A stretch of DNA of 64,000 nucleotides from Congeria kusceri (GCA_027627225.1 CM051038.1:37676341-37740340); one strand, 5' to 3'; shown: positions 12,430 through 24,289, counted from the stretch's first letter. Notes: generated from the letters alone by a model not told the origin. A program made the numbers and translations.

Positions 12430-14790
12430 AACGACTTTTGGCTTGGTGGTGGAGATTTACTACCAGTAACACTTTGTCGTTTTTATGCATATTAGATCAT
12501 CTCCTCAGCGGGACTGATTTCCCCCAGTGGCGATACACTTCCACTAACACTTAGCCGTTTTTGCATATAACATTGTACCTCCTCAGCGGGCCCGACACCC
12601 CGGGTACACGGTACGTACGAGTAGTCTCCCTTACACCACTGCCAGACCACGATCACATTCATGACGTTATTGTATCTGTGTCCACAGCGCCACTGACACC
12701 CCCAGTGTCCTCCAGCAGCCCCGTCCCCGAGAGCTCGGCTTGCTGCGAGAGGCCTAGCGCGAACGACGGACAGTGGTGGCGATTTTGTACCAGTAACACT
12801 TAGCCGTTTTTATGCATTGTAGTTCATCTCTTCAGCGGGACTGACACCGTACCACACTGGCGCTGACCTTTCAAAAGGCACCTTATTCAGCCCGATTGTA
12901 GCCCGCGCGGCGGGGATACTGGCCCAAGTGTTTGAGTAAATGCCAATGGTATATTTGAATGTCCAATATCCAATATCCCCAACATGTAGATTGGAGATTC
13001 AGAACTGGAAATTCGAATGTCTAATCTCTTATCTCCAAAACAAAATGTGGATTGGAGATTCGGAATCAGAAATTCGAATTTCCAATATCCCAAACAATGT
13101 ACATTGGAGATTCGTAATTGTAAATTCAAATTTCCACTATCCAATATCCAATAAAAGTATATTGCATATTCAGAATTACTTATTCAAAGATCGACGTTCG
13201 GCTTGATTGGGGCGATTTACTACCAGTAACACTTTGTCGTTTTTATGCATAGTAGATCATCTCCTCAGCGGAAGTGACACTCCCCCCCCCTCACCAGTGA
13301 CGATACACTACCAGTAACTCTTAGTCGTTTTTGCATATAACTGTTTACCTCTTCAGCGGGACCGACAACCCGGGTACACGGTACGTACGAGTAGTCTCCC
13401 TTACACCACTGCCAGACCACGATCACAGTCATGACGTAATTGTACATGTATCTATCTCCACAGCGGGACTGACACCCCCAGTGTCCTCCAGCAGCCCCGT
13501 CCCCGAGAGCTCGGCCGGCTGCGAGAGGCCTAGCGCGAACGACGGACAGTGGTGGCGATTTTCTACAGGCAACACTTAGCCGTTTTTATGCATTGTAGTG
13601 CATCTTTTCAGCGGGACTGACACCGTACCACACTGGCGCTTACCTTTCAAACGACACCTCATTCAGCCCGATCGTAGACCAAGTGTTCGAGTAAATGCCA
13701 ATGGTATATTCGAATGTCTAATATCCGCCAAACATGTAGATTGGAGATCCAGAACTAGAAATTCGAATGTCCAATATCCAATAAAAAAAATGTAGATTGG
13801 AGATTCGGAATCGGAAATTAAAATGTCCAATTTACAATAATCCAAAACAAATGTAGATTGGAGATTCGGAATTGTTAATTCGAATTACCAATATCCAATA
13901 TCCAAAAAATGTATATTGCAGATTCAGAATTACTTATTCAAAGATCGACGTTCGGCTTGGTGGTGGCGATTTACTACCAGTATCACTTTTTCGTTTTTAT
14001 GCATAGTATATCATCTCCTCAGCGGGGCTAACACCCCCCCCCCCCCCCCAGTGGCGATACTCTACCACTAACACTTAGCCGTGTTTGCATATAACAGTTT
14101 ACTTCTTCAGCGGGACCGACAATCCGGGTACACGGTACGTACGAGTAGTCTCCCTTAGATCACTGCCAGATCACGATCACAATCATGACGTAATTGTACA
14201 TGTTTCTATCTCCACAGCGCGACTGACACCCCCAGTGTCCTCCCCGTAGCCCCGTCCCGGAGAGCTCGGCTGGCTGCGAGAGGCCTAGCGCGAGCGACGG
14301 ACAGTGGCGGCGAATTTTCTACAGGTACCACTTAGCCGTTTTTATGCATTGTAGTGCATCATTTCAGCGTGATGGACACCGTACCACATTGGCGCTGACC
14401 TTTCAAACGACACTTCATTCAGCTCGATCGTTGGCCGCGAGGCGGAGATACGGGCCCAAGTGTTCCAGTAAATGCCAATGGTATATTCCAATTTTCAATA
14501 TTCCCCAAACATGGAGATTGGGAATTCAGAACTGGAAATTCGAATGTCCAATCTCTTATCTCCAAAACAAAATATAGATTGAAGATTCGGAATCGGAAAT
14601 TCGAATGTCCAATATCCAATATCCAAAACAATGTAGATTGGAGATTCGGAATCGGAAATTCGAATTTCCAATTTTTAATATCCAAAGCAAATGTAGATTG
14701 GAGATTGGGAATTGTAAATTCGAATTTCCAATATCCAATATCCAAAAAATGTATACTGCAGATTCAGAATTACTTATTCAAAGATCGACC
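12430..14790 (+). repeat. ~750-770 bp higher-order tandem repeat, three copies
   Basis: The marker GTACGTACGAGTAGTCTCCC recurs at about 12,610, 13,381 and 14,134. Each unit contains: ACTACCAGTAACACTTTGTC with a CGTTTTTATGCAT block; a C-rich stretch; a GC-rich block (CCCCGTCCC, GAGAGCTCGGC); a second CAGTAACACTTAGCCG block; a GCGCTGACCTTTCAAA module; and then a minisatellite of ATTGGAGATTCGGAA / TTCGAATTTCCAATATCC units. Frames of about 80 codons recur in copies 1 and 2, but copy 3 carries an in-frame stop. Confidence 0.88.
14035..14049. repeat. Poly-C tract
   Basis: A run of about 16 C inside the third higher-order unit. The same position in the second unit (about 13,282-13,290) holds a shorter run, so the homopolymer length varies between copies. 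Confidence 0.9.
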
Positions 14791-16230
14791 AGGCCCGACG
14801 TTCGGGTTCGTGGTGGAGAATTACTACCACTAACACTCGGGCGTGTGTAGTAGTGCATCTCATGAGCAGGACTGACACCCCCAAGGAAGACATGCAGGAC
14901 TAATCTGGGGCATGTGGTGGCGATTTTTCTACCAGTAACACTAAGTCGTTTATATGCATAGCAGATCATCTTCAGTGGAACCGACACCCACCAGTGTCCC
15001 TCAGCAGCCACATTCAAGAGACTGGCTGGCTGCGAGAGGCCGAATAATGGGCAGTACAGGACCAGTCCCGACGTTCGGTTTGGTGGTGGCGATATGCTAC
15101 CAGTAACACTATCGTTTCTATGCATAGTAGTTGATCTTCTTAGCGGACTGACAGTTGCGATTTACTACCACTAACACAATTGGTCGTTTTTGCATGTAAC
15201 ACTTTATCGCTTCAGCGGTACCGGTACCCGGGTACCAGATTTGTACAAGTAGTCTCCATTGGACCACCGCCAGAGCAAGACTTACATTCATGACTTTACC
15301 CTAACCCTAACCCTTGGTGGTTGAGATTTTATTCCAGGAACAATTTGTCGTTTTCATGCAGAGCGGATCAGCTCCTCAGGGGGACTGACACCGCAAAGTA
15401 ACACTTGGTCGTTCGTATGCATAGCAGATCATCTCTTGATCGGGACCGTCTCCGAGAGGCCTGTCGCCTAGCGCGAGTGCCAGCGCAGGACCAGTTCGGG
15501 TAGGTGGTGGCAATTTTTACCAGTAACACTCTGTCGTTTTTATATGCAGAAGTGCATATCTTCAGCGGGACCGACAGACCCCAGTATCCTCCCGCAGCCC
15601 CGTCCGCAAGACCTCGGCTGGCTGCGAGATGCCTAGCGCGAATGACGGGCAGTACGGGACCAGTCCCGACGTTCAGTTTGGTGCTGGCGATAAGCTACCA
15701 GTAACACTGTCGTTTCTATGCATAGTAGTTCACCTTCTCAGCGGGACCGACAGTTGCGATTTACTACCAGTAACACACTGCCGTTTGTGCATATAGCAAT
15801 TTATCTCTTCATCGGGACCGACACCCCGGATACCAGGTTTGTACGAGTAGTCTCCCTTAGACCCCTGCCAGACCAAGATGACATTCATAAACTTTACCCT
15901 AACCCAACATTAACCCTAACCCAAACACTTGGTCGTGGCGATTTTATACCAGTAACACTTGGTCGTTTTCATGCGTATGAGATGAAATCCTCAGCGGGAC
16001 TGACACCCTAAAGTGGCGATCTGCTACCAGTAAAACAGCCGTTTTTACGTAAAATTGTTTATCACTTCAGCCGGAACGAAATCCCAACAAGCAGTTTGTA
16101 CGAGTTGTCTCTGTTATACCAATATCGGACCAAAGGTATACGTATTTATTTTCATTGATTCCAGATCATCTATCTCTTCAGCGGGACCGACACCCTGGGC
16201 ACCACTTTGTGCGAGTAGTCTCCCTTAAAT
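14790..16230 (+). repeat. Degenerate, compressed copies of the higher-order repeat
   Basis: The blocks CCAGTAACACT...TCGTTT...TGCAT...TCAGCGGGAC and TTGTACGAGTAGTCTCCC continue at irregular spacing (for example near 15,240, 15,838, 16,099 and 16,208) without the long minisatellite spacers. The array looks scrambled and internally deleted compared with 12.4-14.8 kb. Confidence 0.75.
15297..15317. repeat. Short CCCTAA telomere-like repeat
   Basis: TTACCCTAACCCTAACCCTT is present here and a related run with CCCTAACCCAACATTAACCC lies near 15,896-15,927. The TTAGGG type is the usual metazoan telomere unit. Two or three units are far too few for a telomere, and both runs occupy the same place in neighbouring repeat units. 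Confidence 0.7.
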
Positions 16231-16321
16231 TAGTAAGAACACCAAACTTGTCTTAATTCGAAGTTTTGTTTATTCAAAGGCCATTTTTCGATGTATGCGA
16301 TCAATGTTAGAAAAGAGAAGA

Positions 16322-16382
16322 GACAACAACAACAAAAAACAACACACACACACAATCAGGCAACTTACTGTGTGTGTGTATT
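16322..16382. repeat. AAC/CA microsatellite with complementary TG run
   Basis: A run of ACAACAACAA and CACACACAC is followed within about 40 bp by TGTGTGTGTG, so the two can pair. It sits at the switch between the plus-oriented repeat units and the oppositely oriented ones. Confidence 0.75.
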
Positions 16383-16439
16383 TGATGCGAAAAACGTCCG
16401 AAGTGTATAAAAAATGTTATATGTCCAACCTGAACGTCG

Positions 16440-17850
16440 TGTTCAATACCATTTGAATTTATAGTTCTGAATAACTAATCTACATTTTTGGGGGATATTG
16501 GATATTGGAGATTCGAATATACCATTGTCATTTACACTGCCAAGCAAAGTGTCGGCTGTGATAACTATGCATTCTAGCAAGCCATTAGTTTTCTCGCGTT
16601 CTGATCCGGGGTAGAAATTCTCAGACCCCTATCTACGCCGCGCCGCGCAACGATCGGGTGGAACGAGCTGTCATTTGAAAGGTCAGCGCAAGTCCGATGA
16701 CCAATGTCCTCTCGGTGGCCTCAGATTAGTTTGACGGTTGCAGAGCCATGACCGTGTATCAAACAATGCATTTGCTACCCTAAATATACGATTCTTTGAA
16801 TAAGTAATTCTGGATCTCCAATATTCATGTTTTGGATATTGGATAAAAGACATTCGAATTTCCAATTCCGAATCGCAAATCTACATTTTTTTAGATATTA
16901 GAGATTGGACATTCAAATTTCCAGTTCTGAATCTCCAATCTAAATTTTTAGGGGATATTGGATATTCGAGTATATCATTGGCGTTTACTCGAACAGTGCC
17001 AAGTAAAGTGTTGGCCAGAATCACCATGCTTTTTTGCAAGCCATTATTTTGCTCGCGTCCAGGCCCGTTGAAGAAAGTATCGGGCCCGTATCTCAGCCGC
17101 GCGGGCTACGATCGGGCTAACGAGATGTCATTTGAAAGGTCAGCGCATGTCCCATTGTTCGCTTGGTAACCTCAGATCAGTCTGACGGTTGGAGAGATAT
17201 AACCGTGGATCAGACATTGAATTTGCTACCCTAGTAATTACCAATCTTTGAATAAGCAATTCTGAATCTCCAATATACATTATTTGAATATTGGATATTG
17301 GAAATTGGACTTTCCATTTCCGAATCTCCAATCTACTATTTTTGGATATTGGATATTGGACATTCGAATTTCTAATTCCGAATCTCCAATCTACTGTTTT
17401 TTTGATATTGGAAATTGGACGTTCGAATTTCCAGTTCTGAATCTCCAATCTACATGTTTGGGTGATATTGGATATTGGAGATTTGAATATGCCATTGGCA
17501 GTTACTCGAACACTGCCAAGCAAAGTGTCTGCTGGAATTACCATGCTTTTTTGCCAATAGTTTGCTCGCGTTCAGACCCTTGGAACATCTTATTGGGCTG
17601 AACGAGGTTCCGTTTGAAAGGTCAGCGCCAGAACGATCCCCAATGTTCGCTTGGTAGCCTTAGATCAGTCAGACGTTTGCCGAGTCACGGTCGTGTATCA
17701 GATATTGACTTTCTTACTCTAAATATACGATTTTTAATAAACAAGTTTGAATCTCCAATATACATGTTTTTGGGATATTCGAGTTGGCCATTAAAATTTA
17801 CATTATTGAACTTCCATTATACATTTTCTTTTGATATTTGATATTGGAGA
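16440..17850 (-). repeat. Inverted minisatellite/GC-module block, three units
   Basis: Three units (GC-rich module at about 16,540-16,800, 17,020-17,250 and 17,530-17,740) alternate with TTCGAATTTCCAATTCCGAATCTCCAATCTAC minisatellite blocks. All run opposite to the copies at 12.2-14.8 kb. The common GCTCGCGTTC and TTTGAAAGGTCAGCGC motifs identify the module. Confidence 0.85.
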
Positions 17851-18406
17851 TTCGAAATAATAATTTGTCGGCTTGGCAAAATGAAAATTCTTGAGAAAAA
17901 ACAAGACCAGACTCACTGAAAAAAACTTACAATTCTCACGCGCAAGTTAGTTCCACACACTGGCAAGTAGGCATCGACGGCGGCGGGCATAACCGAGCGA
18001 GAAATTTTCGAAGAACATATTGTCAGTCATTGTAGCTCTCTGTTTTGCCATAGGTACACTAGTTCTGTCTGTTAGTGGTCAATTCAAATGTAATAATTAG
18101 AATACCCAATATACCTTTCTACATGTACATTGGAGATTCCTATGTCCAATATGCATGTTTCAGGTACATTGGCGAATCGAAATTGCATATCAATATTATT
18201 CCTAGCGACTATGCTGTCTCTGGTTTGCATTATAGGCTTGACTTCCTCTACTAATGAGTATTCTGTATGTTATAATTCGAATATCCAATCTACCTCTGTG
18301 CATGTATATTGGATATTCGCTTTTACAATATACTGTTCTACATCTATACTGGAGATTCGAATATCCAATCTCCAACCTCCAATATTCTTCTAACTTCATG
18401 ACGCTG
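17520..18406 (-). repeat. Right long inverted repeat arm
   Basis: The inverted counterpart of 11,513-12,420, with single-base differences and small indels. The arms are clearly diverged, so they are not a recent perfect palindrome. The inner boundary is blurred because the GC-rich module of the arm is itself repeated twice more at about 16,540-16,800 and 17,020-17,250. Confidence 0.82.
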
Positions 18407-18559
18407 GGTATTTCTCCTAATTCGCAATGCAGTTATTGTCTTGACTTAACAAAAGTACGTACAACCGGCTATAGTTGTTCAATTGGAGAATTAAAAATAA
18501 AGTTGCATATGCCAAGAACATACTGAGGGAAAGAGAGAACACACCATTGATGGCTCTTG

Positions 18560-18990
18560 CATTGATGTTATTTTTATGCCCCCGGCATCTTTATGCGGGG
18601 GGGGGGGGATATAATGATTGTCCTGTTCGTCCGTCCTTCCGTCCGTGACAAGGTTAAGTAGATTTTACCGTTTCTAGAGCCAGCACCGCTTTCAACAACA
18701 CTTGGATATTTACACAGTTTTCACTTATGACCATTCCCAATCCACCCAAATCACCCAACCTCACTTTGACCTTGACCTTGATCTAATTTGCACTTATAAT
18801 AATTCAAATAGGCAGTTTCTTGGTTAACTAGATTTTACCGTTTCGTCTATAGCCAACACCGCTTGCAACAAGACTTGGATACTTACACAGTTGTTGCTTA
18901 TGACTATCCCCAATCCACCTGTATCACCCAACCTCACTTTGACCTTGACCTTGACCTAATTTGGAGTAATAAATGGGCTCTCCAGCACCA
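18560..18990 (-). repeat. Fragment of a CCGTCCGTCC / AAGGTCAAGGTCA repeat family
   Basis: The head TGCCCCCGGCATC with a poly-G run and GTCCGTCCTTCCGTCCGTG is followed by two ~180-bp tandem units, each ending TTGACCTTGACCTTGA, the complement of the AAGGTCAAGGTCA core also found at 57.6-58.7 kb. It is a short, probably truncated array. Confidence 0.75.
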
Positions 18991-19930
18991 ACCGGGGGCA
19001 TATGTGTTTATCAAACACATAATCTTGTTTCCGTTTTCAATTTTTGTAGTCCGGAAACTAACTCGTGTAGTTGTTGCTCCTTTCATAACTTTTTGTTTTC
19101 TTCTCTTAATGTTAAAGAAATATACATGCAACTTAATATGTGTCCATAAACCTCGCTGTAGTATTTTTGAAGTTATTGCCCCTTGCATGTTTTCTTCTCC
19201 GGAAAGTAACCCATCTACTGTTACAGTTGGATTGGAACTCTTTTAATCTTAGCTATAGCACTGGAGTTATACCCGTTTCCTATTTTTATGTGTTCTTAAC
19301 ATTACTCGTACTGTACTGGATCCATATTCCAGAAATATGTTGAGTTTATCTTAAACTGTTTTCACTTAAGTTCCATTTTTTTAATGCAATATTTTTAAAA
19401 CTGCATATAAATGTTTGAATCCATTTATTGTTAGATAAACAAAAGTTAATAGTAAGTTGATAATTCGTACATATTTGGCACAATGTCATTTAATTTAAAA
19501 TAATAATACTAATGAAAAATATTGATTTTAAGGTTAAGGATAAGATTTTACTTAAGATGTTTCTGGAATACGGAGCCAGATGTATTAAAATGACACGAAT
19601 TCCGCTTAGAAAGGGTACTGTACATACAAACCATGAATCTGATATCAGTATTTGGGAGTTATTTCCCTTAATAATTTGTTTTTGTCAGGGCAATAATTTG
19701 TCTTACGCCGGTGATATTTGCAAACACAGATTAGGTGAAAGTCCTTCAAAACAGTACCATACGGGTTCTCATTGATACATGGATATCTGTGTGTTTATTC
19801 TTTTCTTTTCATCCCAGTCATTGCTTATGAAGGTTTCGCGCTGAGTTAAAACAAAGCCTACTGAAACATACCATACATAGAACGAATGCATAGCACTGTC
19901 TTGCAACCATTCAATTTATAAGTTAGAGCA
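18991..19930. other. No recognised feature
   Basis: AT-rich DNA with overlapping frames on both strands near 18,863-19,343 that partly cover the preceding repeat. None shows a domain, signal peptide or splice-supported structure. Confidence 0.5.
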
Positions 19931-19933
19931 ACA

Positions 19934-20110
19934 AGGGCCCGTATTCACCGCTCTATTCTTAGACTTAAGACTAAGAATACAGAATATTTTTGTAACTGTT
20001 CTGTTCTAAGAGCGCTTCACATTTGTATCTTACATGGTATTCACCCACTTTCAATTAATTACAACATTCTTTATTTAGAACGCTTTGTACATAGCATAAA
20101 CAACATTGGA
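19934..20110. mobile_element. Probable MITE fragment with GGGCCCGTATTCACC end
   Basis: The end sequence resembles that of the MITE at 8,956. It is followed by a self-complementary region (TATTCTTAGACTTAAGACTAAGAATA) and a second GGTATTCACCC at about 20,036. The other terminus was not confirmed. Confidence 0.45.
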
Positions 20111-20230
20111 AGCCTATGTATGTTCTGAGTCTAAGTCTGTTATTATTTCTTAAAATGGGCAAATGTTTACATATGGTTCATAGTGAATATTACATGACCG
20201 TGGTGTTCCGCTGGCTTGTGTCGTTCGAGC

Positions 20231-20293
20231 TGATTGAGTAACGCTGTATTCCACGAGTCCGCAGGGCGAGTGGAATACAACTTTACACAATCA
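20231..20293. repeat. 63-bp palindrome, 27-30 bp arms
   Basis: TGATTGAGTAACGCTGTATT and the following CCACGAG pair with the complement of GTGGAATACAACTTTACACA and the final ATCA, leaving a loop of about 8 bases. It has the size and compactness of a foldback element core; no flanking duplication was established. Confidence 0.75.
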
Positions 20294-20299
20294 AGGAGT

Positions 20300-21504
20300 A
20301 CATTTCATAGCTTTTCATTCAATTTGGCCTGGTGACCTAGTTTTTTTTACCCCATAAGTCCCACTTTCGAACTCGTCCGAGATACCATTGAAGCAAATCT
20401 TCTGAGCAATTTTCAAGAAGATTGGGCAAGAAGATTGGGCAACAAATATGACTTCTAGAGTGTTCACGAGCTTTTCTTCAATTTCCCTCCTGTCCTAATT
20501 TATGACTCAATGTGACCCAGTTTTGAACTCATCCGAGATATAGTGGGGACAAATGTTCTAAGCAAGTTCCATGATGGTTGGGCTGAAGATGTGGCATCTA
20601 GAGTGTGCATGATCTTTTTTTTGCAATTTGGCGACCTAGTTTTTGATCCTCATGACCTAGATTCGAACTCCTACGAGATATAATTGGGACAACTGTTCTG
20701 AGCAAGTTTCATGATGATTGGGCTATAAATGTGGCCTCTATATGTTCATAAGATTTTTCTTCAGTTTGGCCTGGTTACGTAGTTTTTGATCCCACGTGAC
20801 CCACTTTCGAACTCGTCCGAAATATCATTCTGTGGCCTCTAGAGTGTTCACGAGCTTTTTCTTCAATTTGGCATGGTGACCTAGTTTTCAACCCATGTGA
20901 CCCAGTTTCGAACTCATCCGATATATCATTGGGACAAATTTTCATGATGGTTCGGCTATAAATATGGCATATAGAGTGTTCACAAGCTTTTCAATTTGGC
21001 CTGGTGACCTAGTTGTTGACCCCACGTGACCCAGATTCGAACTTGTTCGAGTAATTATTAAAACAAATGATCTGAGCTGCATTGAAACAAATGTTCTGGG
21101 CAAGTTTCGTGAAGATTGGGCAATGAATGTGGCCTGTAGAGTAATCACAAGATTTTTAAAGTTTTCATTATAGACATATAAGGAAAACTGCCCCGCCCCC
21201 TGGCAGCCATTTTTTAAAAGGTTTGGAACTATTTTCGAATTCGACCGAGCTATCATAAAAACAAATGTTTTGAGCAAGTTTCATGTTGATTGGGCACACA
21301 TGTGACTTCTAGAGTGTTCATAACTAGTGACCTAGTTTTGACCCCACATGGCCCAGTTTCGAACTCGTCCAATATATCATTGGGACAAATGTTTGAACAT
21401 GTTTCAAGAAGATTGGGCAATAAATGTGGTCTCTACAGTGTTCACAATGTAAATGTTGACGACGCACGACGGACGCCGGACAAAAGGCGAATACAAGGTG
21501 AGCT
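20300..21504 (-). repeat. AGCTCACC-headed tandem repeat element (minus strand)
   Basis: Seven or so ~130-150 bp modules share GACCCAGTTTCGAACTCGTC, GGGACAAATGTTCTGAGC and AGTTTCATGATGATTGGGC. The minus-strand head at 21,504 reads AGCTCACCTTG, followed by GCCTTTTGTCCGGCGTCCG. Related copies are at 32.5-33.4, 46.6-47.5, 59.2-59.9 and 61.0-61.9 kb. A GC-rich CTCF-like motif lies at 21,189-21,208. Confidence 0.85.
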
Positions 21505-22375
21505 AAAGACAAAAATAACAAACAAACAAACAAAAATCAACGGCAACAAAACAGCAACAAAGCAACGGTAACAAAAATAAAGCCTGGCGGAGGTACAAAG
21601 GAATATAATGATTTATCTTTCAAACCGTTTAAGGTTAGAAATGCCATTCGTCTTTCATTATAACATTAGTACTCTGCTGAACAGATATACACTGTTTTAT
21701 TTGAATAGATCGTTCGAATACTTCTCCCATTTTAGGCCTATAAATGACATAAACTCTGTCTATGGACGTTTCCTAATTTTAGTTGGCGGTGTTTTAAATT
21801 GTGCCTATGGAAATGTATCAACAATTAAATACCATCCAAGTTTAGTATGGTGGAAATATAAAACTATATATATTCACGTATTGAAATTTTCAAACAATAC
21901 AAACAAATGAATAATAGATGACACCCTGTAATGCAAGAGTCGCAACTCACGGATAGATTTATTTCCAGAATTTATGTTGTTAATTCCCTTTGTTAATTTT
22001 CAATGATTCAAATAAAATAACACGTAATATTATACATCACATGAACGCTCTACCTATTTTGTTCACGAAGTTTAAATTATGTCAGTTATGTAAAATTTGA
22101 TATCTGAACTGAAGGTCTGAAGGCAAGTGTAAGGTCAGTTCTGTTTTTTCTGATATCTGCATCGGTTTTGTTTTTTACTGAGTGTTCGTACATGTACACA
22201 ATACATGTAAACATGCAGAACAATGGGCATTTAGGCCTGTCATGGACATCTTAAGCTGGATGTATTAATGATAAAATTATGATTCCTAATAATGTGAACA
22301 ACATTTATTCAACAATAAAGCTTATACAAGCGCATAGCCTATTTAATATGGCAGAAGTGGAACGTACGTATGTCT

Positions 22376-22555
22376 AATCAAATGGTTAAACACAATTTAA
22401 ATTAAATTTGAAGAAACTAAATTCATCTAATAACGATTTGTAGAAACTAAATTCATATAATAACGACAAAAACTAACGTTAATAATAAAATGGTTAAACA
22501 CAATTTAAATTAAATTTGAGGAAAATGAATTCGTCTAATAACGACAAAAACTAAC
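22376..22555. repeat. Short tandem duplication (~117-bp unit)
   Basis: ATGGTTAAACACAATTTAAA with TTAAATTTGA and CTAATAACGA occurs twice, with a smaller nested duplication of AGAAACTAAATTCAT inside the first copy. Confidence 0.75.
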
Positions 22556-23525
22556 ACATATTGTACTTGATGAATTATTGTGTAAATGAAAGGTTTTTCA
22601 GTTTTAAGATGTAATTATTGTAACTAAAAGATTGTAATAAGTTTTGCAATTTTAATAGAGTTTATCATATGATGTGATATAAGATAACCGATTTAGTTCT
22701 TTTATATCTTAGTAAGGTTGTAAGACTATTATATCATAATACAAATAATACCGGGAAATATAATTATTTACTTGTGAATAAATCTAATTACGTGTTAGAT
22801 GTTAGTACATTTAATGCAATACATGTTACTAATTTTTACTTTAACAAATGCGAAAGAAATAGTTTAAACATTTTGTGAATAGTACACTTAACATTTCCAT
22901 ATACAATAGTACTGTCCTTAACATTTAAGTTTTAAATTCGTCACATTTTCTATTTTTAACGATTATATTTTCATTGACATTATCACTCGGTGTCCGTCTC
23001 CATGACTTAACATATCAATTGTATATATTTCATATTGTTTGAGTTATGTTGCGAAGCGGTTTGAGTAATGGAGAAACATTTTCTCAATAAAAAACAAAGG
23101 CCAGTAACTCTAAATTATGTCGACATACATAAGTATGGTTATGTCCCACGTCGTTATACCAGAGTATTAATCTACCGTATACGTTTAATATCGGGATGAC
23201 AGTCAACTTTTAAAAGATGTCTAATTGCATGACAAATTGTATGGCCATTTACGAAATACCGCCACTCTCGTTTATGTTTTGATAATAGGCATACATGACA
23301 TTTATGTGATTGTTTCTAATTATTAATCGTTGAATTGTGTTTTACTGTTGATACTATTGCATTAGAGATTTTTTTAAACACCACCGTCTGATATAATGAT
23401 ACCATACAAATAGGCTTGTTCATATACTATTCAACCATGTACTTGTTAACACACATTGTATGTTTCGCCATTTTACATATGTATCATTGTTTGAAATAAA
23501 TATGTTTAAACTAATGATACCGCAT

Positions 23526-23585
23526 CTGCAAATGCTATAGTGGCAAGCGAATGTCCGTACGTCGTAGGTTCGACACTCCCCAGAG
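23526..23585 (+). repeat. tRNA-like Pol III box A/box B segment (probable SINE relic)
   Basis: TATAGTGGCAAGCG resembles an A box and, about 30 bp on, AGGTTCGACACTCC resembles a B box (GGTTCGANNCC). The acceptor stem and anticodon arm are not convincing, so a functional tRNA is unlikely; a degraded tRNA-derived SINE head is more plausible. Confidence 0.4.
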
Positions 23586-24071
23586 CCTCCCGTAACGTTT
23601 TATACTAATGTGTTTTTAGAAATGTGTTCCATTCAATTCTTAGTTATCATTACACAAAATATTAATCCCAGCAAACTTTAAGAAATACATCTACTTATCT
23701 ACTCAATTTTTTTTTTAACTTTCTTCAATGTTTCAACTATAATTTCAACTTTTGTAAATTGTATATGTTTTAATGGAAGAGTGAAACATTTTTATCTGTT
23801 GATCGGTTTGATGAAATATTTTATGCTTGCTAGTCTAAACCTAGACATGACGACAGAGTTCTGCGCACTGTTAAACATCTAATTAAAGTCTATACTAAGG
23901 TTAATATGAATAATGTAAATGTAATGTTATGATCAGACCGCTGATCGTAAATAAAGTCGTACACTATGTTGATCTTGCCACTAACTCACATCTGTATATG
24001 AACGTGACTAGTTTATTTGAAATTAGAAAAGCAACAGATCAGATAACATATTTGAGGCATGTCGTGAGAGA

Positions 24072-24283
24072 ACTGGGCTAAAAGCATGTGCGTAAAGTGT
24101 CGTCCCGGATCAGCCTGTGCAGTCCGCATATGCTGATCCGGGACGTCACTTTCTGCTTTAATGGTATTTTCTGTTTCAAAAAAGTCTCTTATAAACATAA
24201 ATTCACTGCGGGCGGAAAGTGCCGTCCCGGATTAGCCTGTGCACATATACTGCATTAAGTCCGGTTTTCCCATGACACGCCGC
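24072..24283. mobile_element. Foldback MITE, dreissenid-like family
   Basis: A perfect inner hairpin (CGTCCCGGATCAGC ... GCTGATCCGGGACG, 24,101-24,145) and a related CCGTCCCGGATTAGCCTGTG at 24,222 bracket a TTTAATGGTATTTTCTG core. The outer ends are imperfectly inverted (CTGGGCTAAAAGCATG against TAAGTCCGGTTTTCCCATG). From memory this is a very common element in Dreissena genomes. It has no coding potential. Confidence 0.75.
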
Positions 24284-24289
24284 TTATAA

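Larger units (their letters stand above)
11513..18406. mobile_element. ~6.9 kb foldback-type composite element with long terminal inverted repeats
   Basis: The left end begins CAGCGTCATAAAGTTA at 11,513 and the right end is its complement (ending TGACGCTG at 18,406). Homology between the ends continues inward for roughly 0.9 kb, including a non-repetitive segment (about 11,680-12,055 against 17,870-18,240). The interior holds a ~770 bp higher-order repeat and oppositely oriented AT-rich minisatellite blocks. No transposase, reverse transcriptase or integrase frame was recognised. The organisation recalls foldback (FB/Galileo-like) elements, whose long inverted repeats contain satellites. TAATTCGCA occurs outside both ends (11,462-11,470 and 18,418-18,426) but not immediately adjacent, so it is only a weak target-duplication candidate. 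Confidence 0.75.
21600..24065. other. Mostly unrecognised AT-rich DNA
   Basis: It contains a tandem repeat and a tRNA-like segment listed separately. A 100-codon frame at 21,608-21,910 has no recognisable domain, no signal for splicing and codon content like the surrounding AT-rich DNA; I do not call it a gene. Confidence 0.5.

Noticed and set aside
12561..13579. Two homologous ~80-codon frames (12,561-12,803 and 13,331-13,579)
   Set aside because: They lack ATG starts at the frame beginning, lie in a tandem satellite, and the third unit has an in-frame stop. Frame conservation follows from recent duplication.
15297..15927. Possible telomere or chromosome end
   Set aside because: Only two to three CCCTAA units, inside a satellite with sequence continuing on both sides.
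11526..18393. Matching ~87-codon frames in the two long inverted arms
   Set aside because: They match because the arms are homologous DNA. Minisatellite sequence makes up both ends of the frames, and no domain is visible.
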